A stretch of 64,000 bases of DNA from Serratia inhibens (GTDB taxonomy: Bacteria; Pseudomonadota; Gammaproteobacteria; Enterobacterales; Enterobacteriaceae): the NCBI RefSeq assembly GCF_003591175.1, contig NZ_QYYG01000001.1:1488001-1552000 (forward strand), read 5' to 3'. Shown one piece after another: positions 9,449 through 18,043 of the stretch. The notes under the pieces are model-generated. The model made no database searches, was not told the origin of the DNA, and saw nothing but the letters and a program-made list of their open reading frames with translations. A program made the translations under genes and the position numbers. Positions within the stretch are counted from its first letter, which is position 1, and each line of letters starts with the position of its first letter.

Positions 9449-9481
9449 CTCAAGGTTAAGCCTATGCCCTTAGCTTGAGGT
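9449..9481. promoter_or_regulatory. Palindrome in EamA/Lrp divergent spacer
   Basis: CCTCAAG (9449-9455) and CTTGAGG (9475-9481) form a perfect inverted repeat whose symmetry continues inward (GTTAAG versus CTTAG). It lies 10 bp upstream of the eamA start codon. It is a plausible operator for the divergent Lrp-type regulator. A second dyad, AAAAAGGC/GCCTTTTT, lies at 9509-9538. Confidence 0.5.
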
Positions 9482-9576
9482 TTTTCCGCACAGGTTTCCA
9501 TCGCATAAAAAAGGCTAATATGCTTAACTGCCTTTTTATCGCAGGCATAATAAACAAAATACCTAATGGAGAGCTT

Positions 9577-10011
9577 ATGGATGATATAGATCGCCAGATC
9601 CTGACCATTCTGGCGGAGGACGCGCGAGCGTCGCTGAAAACCCTGAGCGCCAGGGCCGGGCTGTCGTCGCCCAGTACCTCAGAGCGGCTGCGGCGGCTGG
9701 AGGAAAGCGGCGTGATCCAGGGCTACACCCTGAACGTCAATCTGCAGGCGCTGGGTTACGCTTTTCAGTCGCTGGTGCGCATCAAGCCACTGCCGGGCAT
9801 GCTGAAGAAGGTCGAACAGATGATTCAGGAAATCCCCGAAGTGATTGAGTGCGACAAGGTGACCGGCGAGGACTGCTTTATCGTGCGCCTGGTGGCGCAT
9901 TCGATGGAGCAGCTCGACCACATCCTCGACAAGCTGGCCGAGCGGGCGCAGAGCAACACCTCGATCGTCAAAACCACACCGGTGAAACGCCGCTTGCCGC
10001 CGCTGCTTTGA
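9577..10011 (+). CDS. Lrp/AsnC-family transcriptional regulator
   Basis: A 144-residue protein with an N-terminal winged helix-turn-helix (DDIDRQILTILAEDARASLK, then LSSPSTSERLRRLEESGVI) and a C-terminal RAM ligand/oligomerisation domain (EVIECDKVTGEDCFIVRL). Such proteins sense amino acids and act on the adjacent gene, here the divergent EamA exporter. GGAGAGCTT precedes ATG 9577; the open frame begins 34 codons earlier, but that part is A/T-rich spacer. Its stop touches the stop of convergent dinG. Confidence 0.9.
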   Translation: MDDIDRQILTILAEDARASLKTLSARAGLSSPSTSERLRRLEESGVIQGYTLNVNLQALGYAFQSLVRIKPLPGMLKKVEQMIQEIPEVIECDKVTGEDCFIVRLVAHSMEQLDHILDKLAERAQSNTSIVKTTPVKRRLPPLL

Positions 10012-12210
10012 TTAACGCGTACGCCGGCGAGTAAAGGGAGTCTTGCGCTTTTTGTCTTTTTTCTCCGCTTCGGCGGCAGACTTGAGCGCGGCCTTGTGGG
10101 CCTTGTCCGCTTCCGGCACCTCGCGCTGCTCGATCGGAAACACCGGCAACGCCGCCAGCAGCCGCGAACCGTAGCTTTTGGTCAGCAGGCGGCGATCGTA
10201 AATCACGATCTCGCCGTGGCACTCATTGCTGCGGATCAACCGGCCAACCTGTTGGATCAGGTTGAACGAAGCGCTGGGCAGGCTCTGTACTTCAAACGGA
10301 TAACGTTTGAGCGATTTCAGCCATTCGCCCTCGGTGAGGATCACCGGGCTGTCGATCGGCGGGAACGCGATTTTGTGAATATGCACCTGGGTCAGCAGTT
10401 CACCTTTCAGATCCAGCCCTTCGGCAAACGACTGCAGGCCAATCAACACGCTGGCCGTGCCCTTCTCGACCCGTTTGCGGTGTTCCTCCACCAGCCGGTA
10501 GCGCGGCTGATCCCCCTGCACCAGCAGCATCAGGCGCAGATCGGTGACGTAGCTGAGGAAGGTTTGCATCGCCCGGTGGCTGCTGAACAGGATCAGCATG
10601 CCCTTGTGTTTGCCGCTGGCCTGCTCGGCGCGAAAGAAGCGCGCCATCTCTTCCAGGTGTTCCGCTTCGTTGGCCATCGCAGGCTCAAAGCGCATGTTCG
10701 GAATGACAATTTTGCCCTGTTCAACGTGATTGAACGGCGAAGACAGGGTTTCGAAGCGATCACCGGCCTTTTCGCTCAGCCCGCTCATTTCCTGCAGGCG
10801 CGCAAAGCTGTTGAGCGAACGCAGCGTCGCCGAGGTGATCACCACGTGCGGCACCTTGCGCCACAGCAACTTTTCCAGTTGATCGCTGACGCGAATGCCA
10901 ACGCAGTGCAGATACAGGTGCGTCACGTTATCGCGCAGGTCGCGCGTGACCCATTTGGAGATCGGCGCGTTGGAGGATTTATCCAGCGCCGCCAGCCGCC
11001 ACAGTTTGCTCATTGCCTCCAGGTAGCCCAGCGTGCGGCTCATCTGAATGATCGAACGGTGCAGGCGCACGATATCGTGCTTGCCGGTCTGTTCGGTGAG
11101 ATCGTTCAATATGAACTCCGCCACCCCACGCAAGGCATCGGTCAGCTTAAATAGCCTTGCACTGGTCTCCACCATCTCCGCCGGCAGCTCGCCCATTTCA
11201 AACCGGTGTTCGGCGGGAGCGCTGTCGGTAGGCAGATAGGCGCTGACCTGACGTTCGAAGATCTGGATCAGCTCGCGCAGCTCTTCGCAGTGGTTTTTCA
11301 ATCGTTCGTCATTTGCCAGCCCCGGCGGGTTTTTCGGCCGGTATTGCGTCATGCACTGTTCGACGTGGCGCACGATCATATCCAATTGCAGATTGGTCGA
11401 CAGTGCGGTGATTTCGCCGTCAATCTCCAGCGCGTCGCGCGCCACCTCCGGCAAATGATGGCCTTCGTCCAGCACCAGCAGCAGCTCCTTCGGGTTCGGC
11501 AGCACCGATTCGGTCTCCAGCGCCGCCATCACCAGGGCATGGTTGGCCACCACCACGTCAGCGGTTTCAATCTCTTTGCGGGCGATATAAAACGGGCATT
11601 CGCGGATGTAATGGCAGTTGCGCCCCAGGCAGTTGGCTTTGTCGGTGCTCAGTTTGCTCCACAGCGGATCGTCGATCGACAGCTGATAATGGTCGCGCAG
11701 CCCGTCCCATTCATGGCGGCTGAGCGCCTTGGTCAACTTTTGGCACAGCGCCTGCTCTTCGCCGCTGGACGGCGCCAGTTCGTCATCGAGAAACAGCGTA
11801 AGGTCACCCTGCTCGCTGACGTCGGTGCTCAGCGCCGCCAGATTGCGCGGGCAAACGTAGCGCCCACGGCCAAAGGCACCGGTAAATTTCAGATCGGGGA
11901 TGATCTTTTTCAGCAGCGGCAAGTCTTTGCTGTAGATCTGATCCTGCAGCGCCACGTTGGCGGTGCTGACCACCAGCGGTTTGCTCTCCGCGCGGCCGAC
12001 GGCGATCCCCGGGATCAAATACGACAGCGTTTTGCCGACGCCGGTCGGCGCCTCAATCGCCAGGTGGCGCGGGTAATCGCCGGCCAGCGTCTTGGCGACT
12101 TCGGCGATCATCTGCCGTTGCGGCGCACGGGAAATAAAATCCGGTATTTGTTGCTGCAGGGCTTTGTACCACTGGCCAATCTGATCTTTTACTGCGGGGG
12201 AGAGCGCCAT
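10012..12210 (-). CDS. dinG: ATP-dependent DNA helicase DinG
   Basis: A 732-residue superfamily 2, XPD-like 5'-3' helicase that resolves R-loops and other structures during replication and repair. Walker A is APTGVGKT (54-61) and the DEAH-type box is DEGH (248-251). The four cysteines that hold the 4Fe-4S cluster are at 120, 194, 199 and 205, as in E. coli DinG. C-terminal helicase motifs include QVGRLIRS. The protein is slightly longer than E. coli DinG, with a basic tail (KKDKKRKTPFTRRRTR). In E. coli the gene is LexA-regulated, but I did not find a clear LexA box in the short upstream spacer. Confidence 0.96.
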   Translation of the reverse strand: MALSPAVKDQIGQWYKALQQQIPDFISRAPQRQMIAEVAKTLAGDYPRHLAIEAPTGVGKTLSYLIPGIAVGRAESKPLVVSTANVALQDQIYSKDLPLLKKIIPDLKFTGAFGRGRYVCPRNLAALSTDVSEQGDLTLFLDDELAPSSGEEQALCQKLTKALSRHEWDGLRDHYQLSIDDPLWSKLSTDKANCLGRNCHYIRECPFYIARKEIETADVVVANHALVMAALETESVLPNPKELLLVLDEGHHLPEVARDALEIDGEITALSTNLQLDMIVRHVEQCMTQYRPKNPPGLANDERLKNHCEELRELIQIFERQVSAYLPTDSAPAEHRFEMGELPAEMVETSARLFKLTDALRGVAEFILNDLTEQTGKHDIVRLHRSIIQMSRTLGYLEAMSKLWRLAALDKSSNAPISKWVTRDLRDNVTHLYLHCVGIRVSDQLEKLLWRKVPHVVITSATLRSLNSFARLQEMSGLSEKAGDRFETLSSPFNHVEQGKIVIPNMRFEPAMANEAEHLEEMARFFRAEQASGKHKGMLILFSSHRAMQTFLSYVTDLRLMLLVQGDQPRYRLVEEHRKRVEKGTASVLIGLQSFAEGLDLKGELLTQVHIHKIAFPPIDSPVILTEGEWLKSLKRYPFEVQSLPSASFNLIQQVGRLIRSNECHGEIVIYDRRLLTKSYGSRLLAALPVFPIEQREVPEADKAHKAALKSAAEAEKKDKKRKTPFTRRRTR

Positions 12211-12277
12211 TCAACTCTATATCTAAACGAAATGATGGCGCTATTGTCCCACAGACCGCCGGCCGAGTCAGCCCGAG

Positions 12278-12670
12278 TTATGGCTGGCTTTCAATCATTG
12301 AGGCACGGCCCGCACTGAACGACCACTCATCCAGTTGAGTGGTGGTGATGACGATCATCACATCTTCCGGACGCAGTTGCAGGTTCTCCCCCAGCAGCGC
12401 CGCCAAGCGTTGATAAAAACGCTGTTTGGTGGCGGTATCGCGCGGGCGGCCGATGGTGATGTAAAACAGCACATAATCCACCGAACGTGGCCCGCCAAGG
12501 TAATCGCGGTCGTAAATCAACTCGCCGGGGCGGTATTGATCGATGGCCTGAAACTTGTCGGCCGGCGGTACGTTGAAGGTTTCGACCAGCGCCTGATGCA
12601 GGCTGTCGGACAGCGTTTGCAGATATTGCGCTGATTTTCCCTGATGCAAGGCAATGCGGCTGAAAGGCAT
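12278..12670 (-). CDS. Tautomerase-family protein (4-oxalocrotonate tautomerase superfamily)
   Basis: A 130-residue protein starting MPFSRIALHQGKSAQYLQTL. Proline at position 2, which becomes the N-terminal catalytic base after Met removal, and the two-repeat length are typical of the long tautomerase family seen beside carboxymuconolactone decarboxylase-like genes. ATG 12670 is chosen because it exposes this proline. It starts 5 bp after the stop of the gene at 12675-12992, so the two form an operon. The natural substrate is unknown. Confidence 0.82.
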   Translation of the reverse strand: MPFSRIALHQGKSAQYLQTLSDSLHQALVETFNVPPADKFQAIDQYRPGELIYDRDYLGGPRSVDYVLFYITIGRPRDTATKQRFYQRLAALLGENLQLRPEDVMIVITTTQLDEWSFSAGRASMIESQP

Positions 12671-12674
12671 AACG

Positions 12675-12992
12675 TTACTCCTGTTCCAATTCACGCAGGC
12701 GCGCCACGGCGCTGGCCGCCGCCGGCCAGCCGGCATAGAACGCCAGATGGGTGATCAACTCGGCAAGCTGCTCGCGGCTCACGCCGTTGCGTTGCGCCAG
12801 TTGCAAGTGAAACGGCAACTGCTCTACGCGGTTCAGCGCCACCAGCGCGGCGACGGTAATCAGGCTGCGTTCGCGCGGGCCAAGCTCCGGCCGTTGCCAC
12901 ACATCGTCGAATAATACGCTGTCGCTGAGCTGCGCCAGCTTGGGGGCAATATCGCCGAACGCCTGTTGGCCGGCCTGTTGGGAAGGTTGCAT
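12675..12992 (-). CDS. Carboxymuconolactone decarboxylase-family (AhpD-like fold) protein
   Basis: A 105-residue protein with the CMD signature LGPRERSLITVAALVALNRVEQL followed by HLQLAQRNGVSREQLAELITHLAFYAGWPAA. The cysteine pair of AhpD-type peroxidases is absent, so an alkyl hydroperoxidase role is unlikely. Met 12992 has AGGAG six bases upstream and is preferred over the adjacent Met 12995 or the longer frame. It forms a two-gene operon with the tautomerase downstream, suggesting a shared small-molecule catabolic step. Confidence 0.82.
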   Translation of the reverse strand: MQPSQQAGQQAFGDIAPKLAQLSDSVLFDDVWQRPELGPRERSLITVAALVALNRVEQLPFHLQLAQRNGVSREQLAELITHLAFYAGWPAAASAVARLRELEQE

Positions 12993-13384
12993 CATTTTCT
13001 CCTGCTGTTTAACGGATAGCCTTAAGCTACTCGCCGTCATCGCAGGTGAAAATCGGGATTTTTGACAGTCTTAATCCACAAAATCAGAACAGTTGGATCA
13101 TTGAACGGCGCGCGGGACTGCCCGGTGCATAAATCTCGCGCATGATTCTTCCGGAAACCAGGAGAGAGATTGTTAGCGGTAAAGTGGCCGCAGACACCTG
13201 TCCGTTGAAGAAATTCACTCTTTATGCAACTTTTTTAATCGTTCGATATGGAAATGAATATTTTGTCATAAATAGATCACATAACTGAGGTAAAAAATCC
13301 TCGCTGCAAACATTTAGGCAGCGAAGCAAAACAGCAATGCATCTAATGATAAGCGTCTTTCAATCGAATAAAGCAGGGTAAATC
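12993..13384. promoter_or_regulatory. Porin upstream region with 5'-leader hairpin
   Basis: A 392-bp spacer holding the divergent start signals of the CMD gene (left) and the porin (right). The right half is A/T-rich, as expected for OmpR-type porin control. A perfect stem TCGCTGC (13301-13307)/GCAGCGA (13318-13324) with a 10-base loop lies 60 bp before the porin start and is not followed by a U-tract, so it is probably a leader structure. No gene was seen. Confidence 0.45.
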
Positions 13385-14482
13385 ATGAAACCTAATCTTC
13401 TGGCCGTTATTATTCCGGCACTTTTAATTGCGCAGACAGCACAGGCAGCAGAAATCTACAATAAAGACGGCAACAAACTCGATTTTTACGGCCGCGTAAA
13501 AGCACTGCACTATTTCTCTGACGATACCGGTAATGATGGCGATAAAACCTACGTGCGTATCGGTTTTAAAGGCGCGACTCAAATTAACGATATGCTGACC
13601 GGCTACGGCCAGTGGGAATATCAGATTTCAGCTAACCATGCCGAATCCGACGGCGCGAAAGACACCAAAACCCGTCTGGGCTTCGCCGGTCTGAAATACA
13701 AAGATCTCGGCTCGTTCGACTACGGCCGCAACTACGGCGTTATTTATGACGTGGGCGCCTGGACCGATATGCTGCCTGAGTTCGGCGATGACGCTTATGT
13801 CAAAACCGACAACTTTATGAACGGCCGCGCCAACGGCGTGGCAACCTACCGTAACAACGATTTCTTCGGCCTGGTCGACGGCCTGAAGTTCGCGGTACAG
13901 TATCAGGGCAAAAACGAAAACGATGGCCGCGCCAACAGCAAGGCGAACGGCGACGGTTGGGGCCTGTCTTCCAGCTACGAAATCATCGACGGTCTGAGCC
14001 TGGGCGGTGCCTATGCCTCTTCCAACCGCACCGCAGGCCAAAAAGCGGGCACCTTCGGTAAAGGCGATAAAGCCGATATCTGGGCCGGCGGTCTGAAATA
14101 CGACAACAATAATGTTTACCTGGCCGCGACCTATTCGCAGAGCCGTAATATCGTGCCTATTTCCGGCACCGCAACCATCAATAACAACTCCACCTCCGTT
14201 AGCGGCTTTGCCAACAAGGCAGAAGGCGTGGAATTGGTTGCGCAATATCTGTTCGACTTCGGCCTGCGCCCATCGCTGGGTTATGTTCAGTCGAAAGGTA
14301 AAAATATCGAAGGCGTCGGCGATGCCGACCTGGTGAAATATTTTGACGTCGGCGCTTACTATTATTTCAACAAGAACATGTCGACCTATATCGATTATAA
14401 AATCAACCAACTCGACGACAACAATAAGCTGGGCCTGAAAACCGACGACGTTGTAGCCGTCGCCCTGACTTATCAGTTCTGA
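13385..14482 (+). CDS. OmpC/OmpF-type general porin
   Basis: A 365-residue outer-membrane trimeric porin that passes small hydrophilic solutes. The signal peptide is residues 1-21; the mature protein starts [24 protein letters not shown], the enterobacterial porin hallmark. The loop-3 constriction motif appears as [10 protein letters not shown] (family PEFGGD). Sixteen strands end in the obligatory C-terminal Phe (VAVALTYQF). Length and motifs fit OmpC/OmpF/OmpN; I do not assign one name. There is a long A/T-rich leader upstream and a strong terminator downstream. Confidence 0.93.
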   Translation: MKPNLLAVIIPALLIAQTAQAAEIYNKDGNKLDFYGRVKALHYFSDDTGNDGDKTYVRIGFKGATQINDMLTGYGQWEYQISANHAESDGAKDTKTRLGFAGLKYKDLGSFDYGRNYGVIYDVGAWTDMLPEFGDDAYVKTDNFMNGRANGVATYRNNDFFGLVDGLKFAVQYQGKNENDGRANSKANGDGWGLSSSYEIIDGLSLGGAYASSNRTAGQKAGTFGKGDKADIWAGGLKYDNNNVYLAATYSQSRNIVPISGTATINNNSTSVSGFANKAEGVELVAQYLFDFGLRPSLGYVQSKGKNIEGVGDADLVKYFDVGAYYYFNKNMSTYIDYKINQLDDNNKLGLKTDDVVAVALTYQF

Positions 14483-14540
14483 TGTGACGAATAACCACCA
14501 CTGCAATCTTTAGCTTCGGCTACTTGAAAAGGTTTATTTC

Positions 14541-14567
14541 GCCGGGCGGCTGCGCCCGGTTTTTTTC
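14541..14567 (+). terminator. Rho-independent terminator of porin gene
   Basis: A 7-bp G+C-only stem (14542-14548 with 14553-14559), loop GCTG, followed by seven T. Confidence 0.93.
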
Positions 14568-14702
14568 ATTTACGCTTTCTGCCCCCAGGCCCCTGCCCGA
14601 TTCCCGCTCTGCATCCCGTAACCGCACGCAGAAACTTGCCTTGTAAAACAATCGGGTCTAGATGTAATACCCTGTAGATTCCCTTTCCGAACGGAGCAAA
14701 GC

Positions 14703-15551
14703 ATGCATAGCGATGGACAGTTTGAGTATCAAAGCGCCCTGCGCTACAGCAGCGACCAATTGGCGCAGATCCTCTGCCACTGTTTTGAAAACTACATTGT
14801 GCGTTTTGTCATTGACGGCGCCACTTTCGCCAGCCGCTTTGGCGCCGAAGATCTCAGCCTGAACGACAGCATTATCGTCACCCACCAGCAACAACCGGTA
14901 GCGCTGGCGCTGATCAGCCGCCGTGGCCTGCACAGCCGGGTGGCGGCGCTGTCCATCCGCCCGGAAATGCGCGGCAAAGGGCTGGGAAAAGCGCTGATGC
15001 AGCGTATCGTCGCCGACGCGCGTAGTCGTGGCGATCGTCGGCTGTCTCTTGAGGTGATCGAAGGCAATGACGCCGCGCTGGCGCTCTATCATCAGGCCGG
15101 CCTGCGCATCGTCCGCACCCTGACCGGCCACCAGACCGACGCACCGACAACCGCCGAAGTGGCAATGCTGCAGGAGATTGACCCCTTGACCGTCTCGCAC
15201 CGCCTGACGGCCGAAGGCGCCACCGACCAGCCTTGGCTGATCGCACCGGAATCGCTCTACAAACTGCCCGGTAAACCGCACGCCTTTACCCTTGACCGCC
15301 AGGCCTATGCGGTGGTGCAGGCCGGGGCCGAGAAGTGCTTCCTGCGCATGATTTACGTGCCGCCGCAGCACCGTGGCAAAGGGCATGCCCGGGCGCTGCT
15401 GGCCGCGTTACAGGTGCAGTTTTCGCCGCTGCCGCTGGCGGCCAACGTTTACGTTCCCGAGGTAGCGGCACCCTTCTTTGACCGCCTTGGCTGGCGGCAA
15501 GACGCGCTACGCCAGTTTGAGATGGCGATGACGTTGAATACCGCACCATAA
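14703..15551 (+). CDS. Tandem two-domain GNAT N-acetyltransferase
   Basis: A 282-residue protein with two GNAT folds. Domain 1 (about 1-150) carries the acetyl-CoA loop RPEMRGKGLGKALM near residue 80; domain 2 (about 160-282) carries PPQHRGKGHARALL near residue 220. Domain 1 has a complete C-terminal part (NDAALALYHQAGLR). Both pyrophosphate-binding loops look intact, which is less usual than one degenerate copy. GGAGCAAAGC precedes the ATG. The acceptor substrate is unknown. A phosphatase lipoprotein gene follows 36 bp downstream and may be co-transcribed. Confidence 0.82.
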   Translation: MHSDGQFEYQSALRYSSDQLAQILCHCFENYIVRFVIDGATFASRFGAEDLSLNDSIIVTHQQQPVALALISRRGLHSRVAALSIRPEMRGKGLGKALMQRIVADARSRGDRRLSLEVIEGNDAALALYHQAGLRIVRTLTGHQTDAPTTAEVAMLQEIDPLTVSHRLTAEGATDQPWLIAPESLYKLPGKPHAFTLDRQAYAVVQAGAEKCFLRMIYVPPQHRGKGHARALLAALQVQFSPLPLAANVYVPEVAAPFFDRLGWRQDALRQFEMAMTLNTAP

Positions 15552-15587
15552 CAACCCGTAAGTTATTCTTTTATGGCAGGAGAAAAC

Positions 15588-16403
15588 ATGCAAAAAATGA
15601 CCCTTGGCGCAGCGATCGGCATTGCGCTATTGACGCTGACCGGCTGCGCGCAGCCGCCGAAAACCGATCTGCAGGCTCAGCAGCGGCTGGCGGACCAGTC
15701 GGTGCTGGCGCTGAACTGGTTCCAACAGTCCGGTGAATACCAGGCGTTGGCGCACCAGGCATTCAACAGCGGCAAACGCGCCTTCGATCAGGCCAGGGCC
15801 GCGCCGGGCAAGAAGAAAGCCGTGGTGGTCGATCTGGACGAAACCCTGCTGGACAATAGCCCGTATTCAGGCTGGCAGGCGCAGCAAGGCAAGCCGTTCG
15901 CCGCCGCCACCTGGGCGAAATGGTCGCAGGCCGAGCAGGCCGGTGCGGTACCGGGCGCGGTGCAGTTTGCCCGTTACGTCAACAGCCATCAGGGCACGAT
16001 GTTCTACGTCTCCAATCGCAAAGTGTCCGAATACGCCGCTACGGTCGCCAATATGCAGAAACTGGGTTTTACCGGCATGTCGGAAAAAACCGTGCTGCTC
16101 AGCAGCGACACGTCCAACAAGCAGGCGCGCTTTGACGCCATCAAACAGGCAGGTTATGACATCGTGGTGTACGCCGGCGACAACCTGAACGACTTCGGCG
16201 CGGCAACCTATCACAAGGATAATGCGCAACGTCGGGCATTCGTCAGCGATAATCAAAGCAGGTTCGGCACCGAATTTATCGTGCTGCCTAACCCGCTGTA
16301 CGGCGACTGGGAAAGCGGTATGGCCCGCGATTACAACAAGCTGACGCCGGAGCAGAAGCTGCAAATCCGCCAACAGGCCATCAAGGCCTGGAACGGGCAG
16401 TAA
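15588..16403 (+). CDS. 5'-nucleotidase, lipoprotein e(P4) family (class C acid phosphatase)
   Basis: A 271-residue outer-membrane-type lipoprotein. Signal peptide and lipobox LTLTGC place the lipidated Cys at residue 20. The HAD-like (DDDD) catalytic motif VVVDLDETLLDN has the nucleophile Asp82 and the acid Asp84; later acidic residues are in YAGDNLNDFG. Haemophilus e(P4) dephosphorylates nucleotides, including NMN, in the periplasm. ATG 15588 has AGGAG at 15578-15582 and gives a proper signal peptide, unlike ATG 15573. Confidence 0.9.
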   Translation: MQKMTLGAAIGIALLTLTGCAQPPKTDLQAQQRLADQSVLALNWFQQSGEYQALAHQAFNSGKRAFDQARAAPGKKKAVVVDLDETLLDNSPYSGWQAQQGKPFAAATWAKWSQAEQAGAVPGAVQFARYVNSHQGTMFYVSNRKVSEYAATVANMQKLGFTGMSEKTVLLSSDTSNKQARFDAIKQAGYDIVVYAGDNLNDFGAATYHKDNAQRRAFVSDNQSRFGTEFIVLPNPLYGDWESGMARDYNKLTPEQKLQIRQQAIKAWNGQ

Positions 16404-16445
16404 TCGCCTACAAACAGAGTACTTTCCAGTACAGTCGCGCTCTGC

Positions 16446-16574
16446 GTATACCCTATGGATTTCAAGTTACAGCTAGGCGGCAAGCTCGTTCATCCCCAGG
16501 AGCTTACTCAAGTAAGTGACTGGGGTGAACGGGCGCGGCCAACAACGCTGTAGCTTGAAAGACGACGGGTATAC
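16446..16574. repeat. ERIC (IRU) intergenic repeat
   Basis: A 129-bp imperfect palindrome bounded by GTATAC at both ends. The interior reads TCATCCCCAGGAGCTTACTC, then AAGTAAGTGACTGGGGTGAA, which matches the ERIC core used for ERIC-PCR. Its right end directly abuts the stop codon of the acetyltransferase gene at 16575, so it forms the 3' end of that transcript on the minus strand. Confidence 0.93.
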
Positions 16575-17093
16575 TTACAATAGTTTGTACATATAACTGG
16601 TGGCATCCAGCGCGCTGCCGTTGCTGGCCCGCGCGTACTGCGGAATACTTCCCGCCAGCTGAAACCCCAGTTGGCGATACATACCCTCGGCCGTGTCGCC
16701 GGTCAGGGTATCCAGCACCAATAAATGCCGCTGATGCTGAATCGCCTTTTGCTGAATTTGCAGCATCAGCTCACGGGCGATGCCCTGGCGGCGGGCCTGC
16801 GGATGCACCATCAATTTCACTACTTCGGCGCGGTGGCGGCCGTTGTCAGGCATGTCCAGCAGCAGTTGCACCGTGCCGACCACTCGCCCCGCTTGCCGGG
16901 CGACCAACAGGATCCGTTCTTCTCGCTCAATCGCCGGCAGCAGACGGCGCCAGAACGCCTGCGCCTGTTCCAGGGTGAAAGGCATCACAAAACCAATGCT
17001 CGCGCCTTGCGATACGCTGGCATGCAGCATATCGGCCAGCTCAGGAAGGGTGTTTTGTACCGCGCCGGCGTTCAGTTGCTGTATCTCAATCAT
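16575..17093 (-). CDS. GNAT-family N-acetyltransferase
   Basis: A 172-residue single-domain acetyltransferase. The acetyl-CoA loop is VHPQARRQGIARELM at about residues 96-110, preceded by the beta-4 strand AEVVKLMV; MYRQLGFQLAGSIP is the usual C-terminal element. It starts 2 bp after the stop of the XRE/cupin gene, so it is second in a two-gene operon, and the regulator probably senses or controls acetylation of a small ligand. The 3' end is the ERIC repeat. Confidence 0.85.
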   Translation of the reverse strand: MIEIQQLNAGAVQNTLPELADMLHASVSQGASIGFVMPFTLEQAQAFWRRLLPAIEREERILLVARQAGRVVGTVQLLLDMPDNGRHRAEVVKLMVHPQARRQGIARELMLQIQQKAIQHQRHLLVLDTLTGDTAEGMYRQLGFQLAGSIPQYARASNGSALDATSYMYKLL

Positions 17094-17095
17094 GA

Positions 17096-17665
17096 TTAGG
17101 GCCTGCAGATGACAAGGGTGTAATGGGCCGGCTCGGTGCCGGGCACAGCAAACCTGGAAGCGCCGAATAGCCGGTAGCGCAGACAGTCGCCAGGCTCAAG
17201 CTGGAAGGTGCGGTCCTCGAGCGTCAGCTCGAGCCGGCCTTCCAGCAGCCAAAGATGGTGCTCGAGCGCATGTACCGAAGGCGCGTCATAGGCAATCTCT
17301 GCGCCAGCTTCAAGCCGGCCTTCGATAAACTCCGCCTTGAACAGCGCGGCAGGCGGCGATACCGAGCGGCGATGAAAACCGCTGGCGCTGTCGATCCATA
17401 CCGGTTGCTGCTCGCGGCGCAGCAGCTCCGGCGGTTCATCCTCGACCTCGCTCAGCAGGCGTGACATGGTCAGCCCATACGCCGAGCACAGCTTGTTCAG
17501 CAGCGAAGCGGTCGGGCTGGTTTCCGCACGCTCCACCCGCGACAGCGTCGCCCGGCTGATGCCGGTTTGCTGCGCCAACTCCTCGAGCGACCAACTCTGC
17601 CGCTGACGCAAATCAGACAGCCGCTGGGCCAAGCGGAGATCGGCGCTTTCCAATCCGTTATCCAT
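17096..17665 (-). CDS. XRE-family regulator with C-terminal cupin
   Basis: A 189-residue regulator. The helix-turn-helix spans about residues 8-65 (LSDLRQRQSWSLEELAQQTGISRATLSRVERAETSPTA in two parts), and the C-terminal cupin includes VHALEHHLWLLEGRLEL and LEPGDCLRYRL. ATG 17665 (MDNGLESADL) has AGGAG upstream and is preferred over the start at 17692. This architecture (YdcN/PuuR-like) senses small metabolites. It is co-directional and nearly fused with the downstream GNAT gene. Confidence 0.87.
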   Translation of the reverse strand: MDNGLESADLRLAQRLSDLRQRQSWSLEELAQQTGISRATLSRVERAETSPTASLLNKLCSAYGLTMSRLLSEVEDEPPELLRREQQPVWIDSASGFHRRSVSPPAALFKAEFIEGRLEAGAEIAYDAPSVHALEHHLWLLEGRLELTLEDRTFQLEPGDCLRYRLFGASRFAVPGTEPAHYTLVICRP

Positions 17666-17734
17666 TCTCGTGCTCCTGATGATAAATCCCATATAAGAGA
17701 AATAATCTCAAATTAGGGATTAGTCAATCGGATT

Positions 17735-18043
17735 TTAAAACAGGCCGCACAGGGCGATAAAAAACAGCATGCTCAGCAGCACCGCCAACATATTGCGCAA
17801 GAAAAACGCCAAGATCACCGCAAACAGCGCGCCCCACAGATAAGGATTATCCGGCACCGCGCGCAAGGTATCGCCGCTGAACGCCAGGATCGGCCCGCAG
17901 ATCGCCGTCAGCACCGCCGGCACGGAAAAACTCAGCAAGCGTCTGAAGCGTGGCGACAGCCGCACCGGCAGGCCCGGTGCCAGAAAACAGTAACGGTTAA
18001 AAAACACCACCAGGCCCATCAGCACTATCGTCAGCCAAATCAT
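17735..18043 (-). CDS. azlD: AzlD-type branched-chain amino-acid exporter small subunit
   Basis: A 102-residue hydrophobic protein with about four helices, matching AzlD (E. coli YgaH). ATG 18043 overlaps the TGA of azlC by 4 bp (ATGA), showing translational coupling. The longer upstream frame lies inside azlC. AzlC and AzlD together export branched-chain amino acids (valine and methionine for YgaZH). Confidence 0.88.
   Translation of the reverse strand: MIWLTIVLMGLVVFFNRYCFLAPGLPVRLSPRFRRLLSFSVPAVLTAICGPILAFSGDTLRAVPDNPYLWGALFAVILAFFLRNMLAVLLSMLFFIALCGLF

Noticed and set aside
10096..12318. Long plus-strand frames (352 and 370 codons) across dinG
   Set aside because: They are antisense shadows of dinG in G+C-rich DNA, with His/Gln/Arg-rich nonsense composition.
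13628..14506. 292-codon minus-strand frame over the porin
   Set aside because: Antisense shadow; the plus strand is an unmistakable porin.
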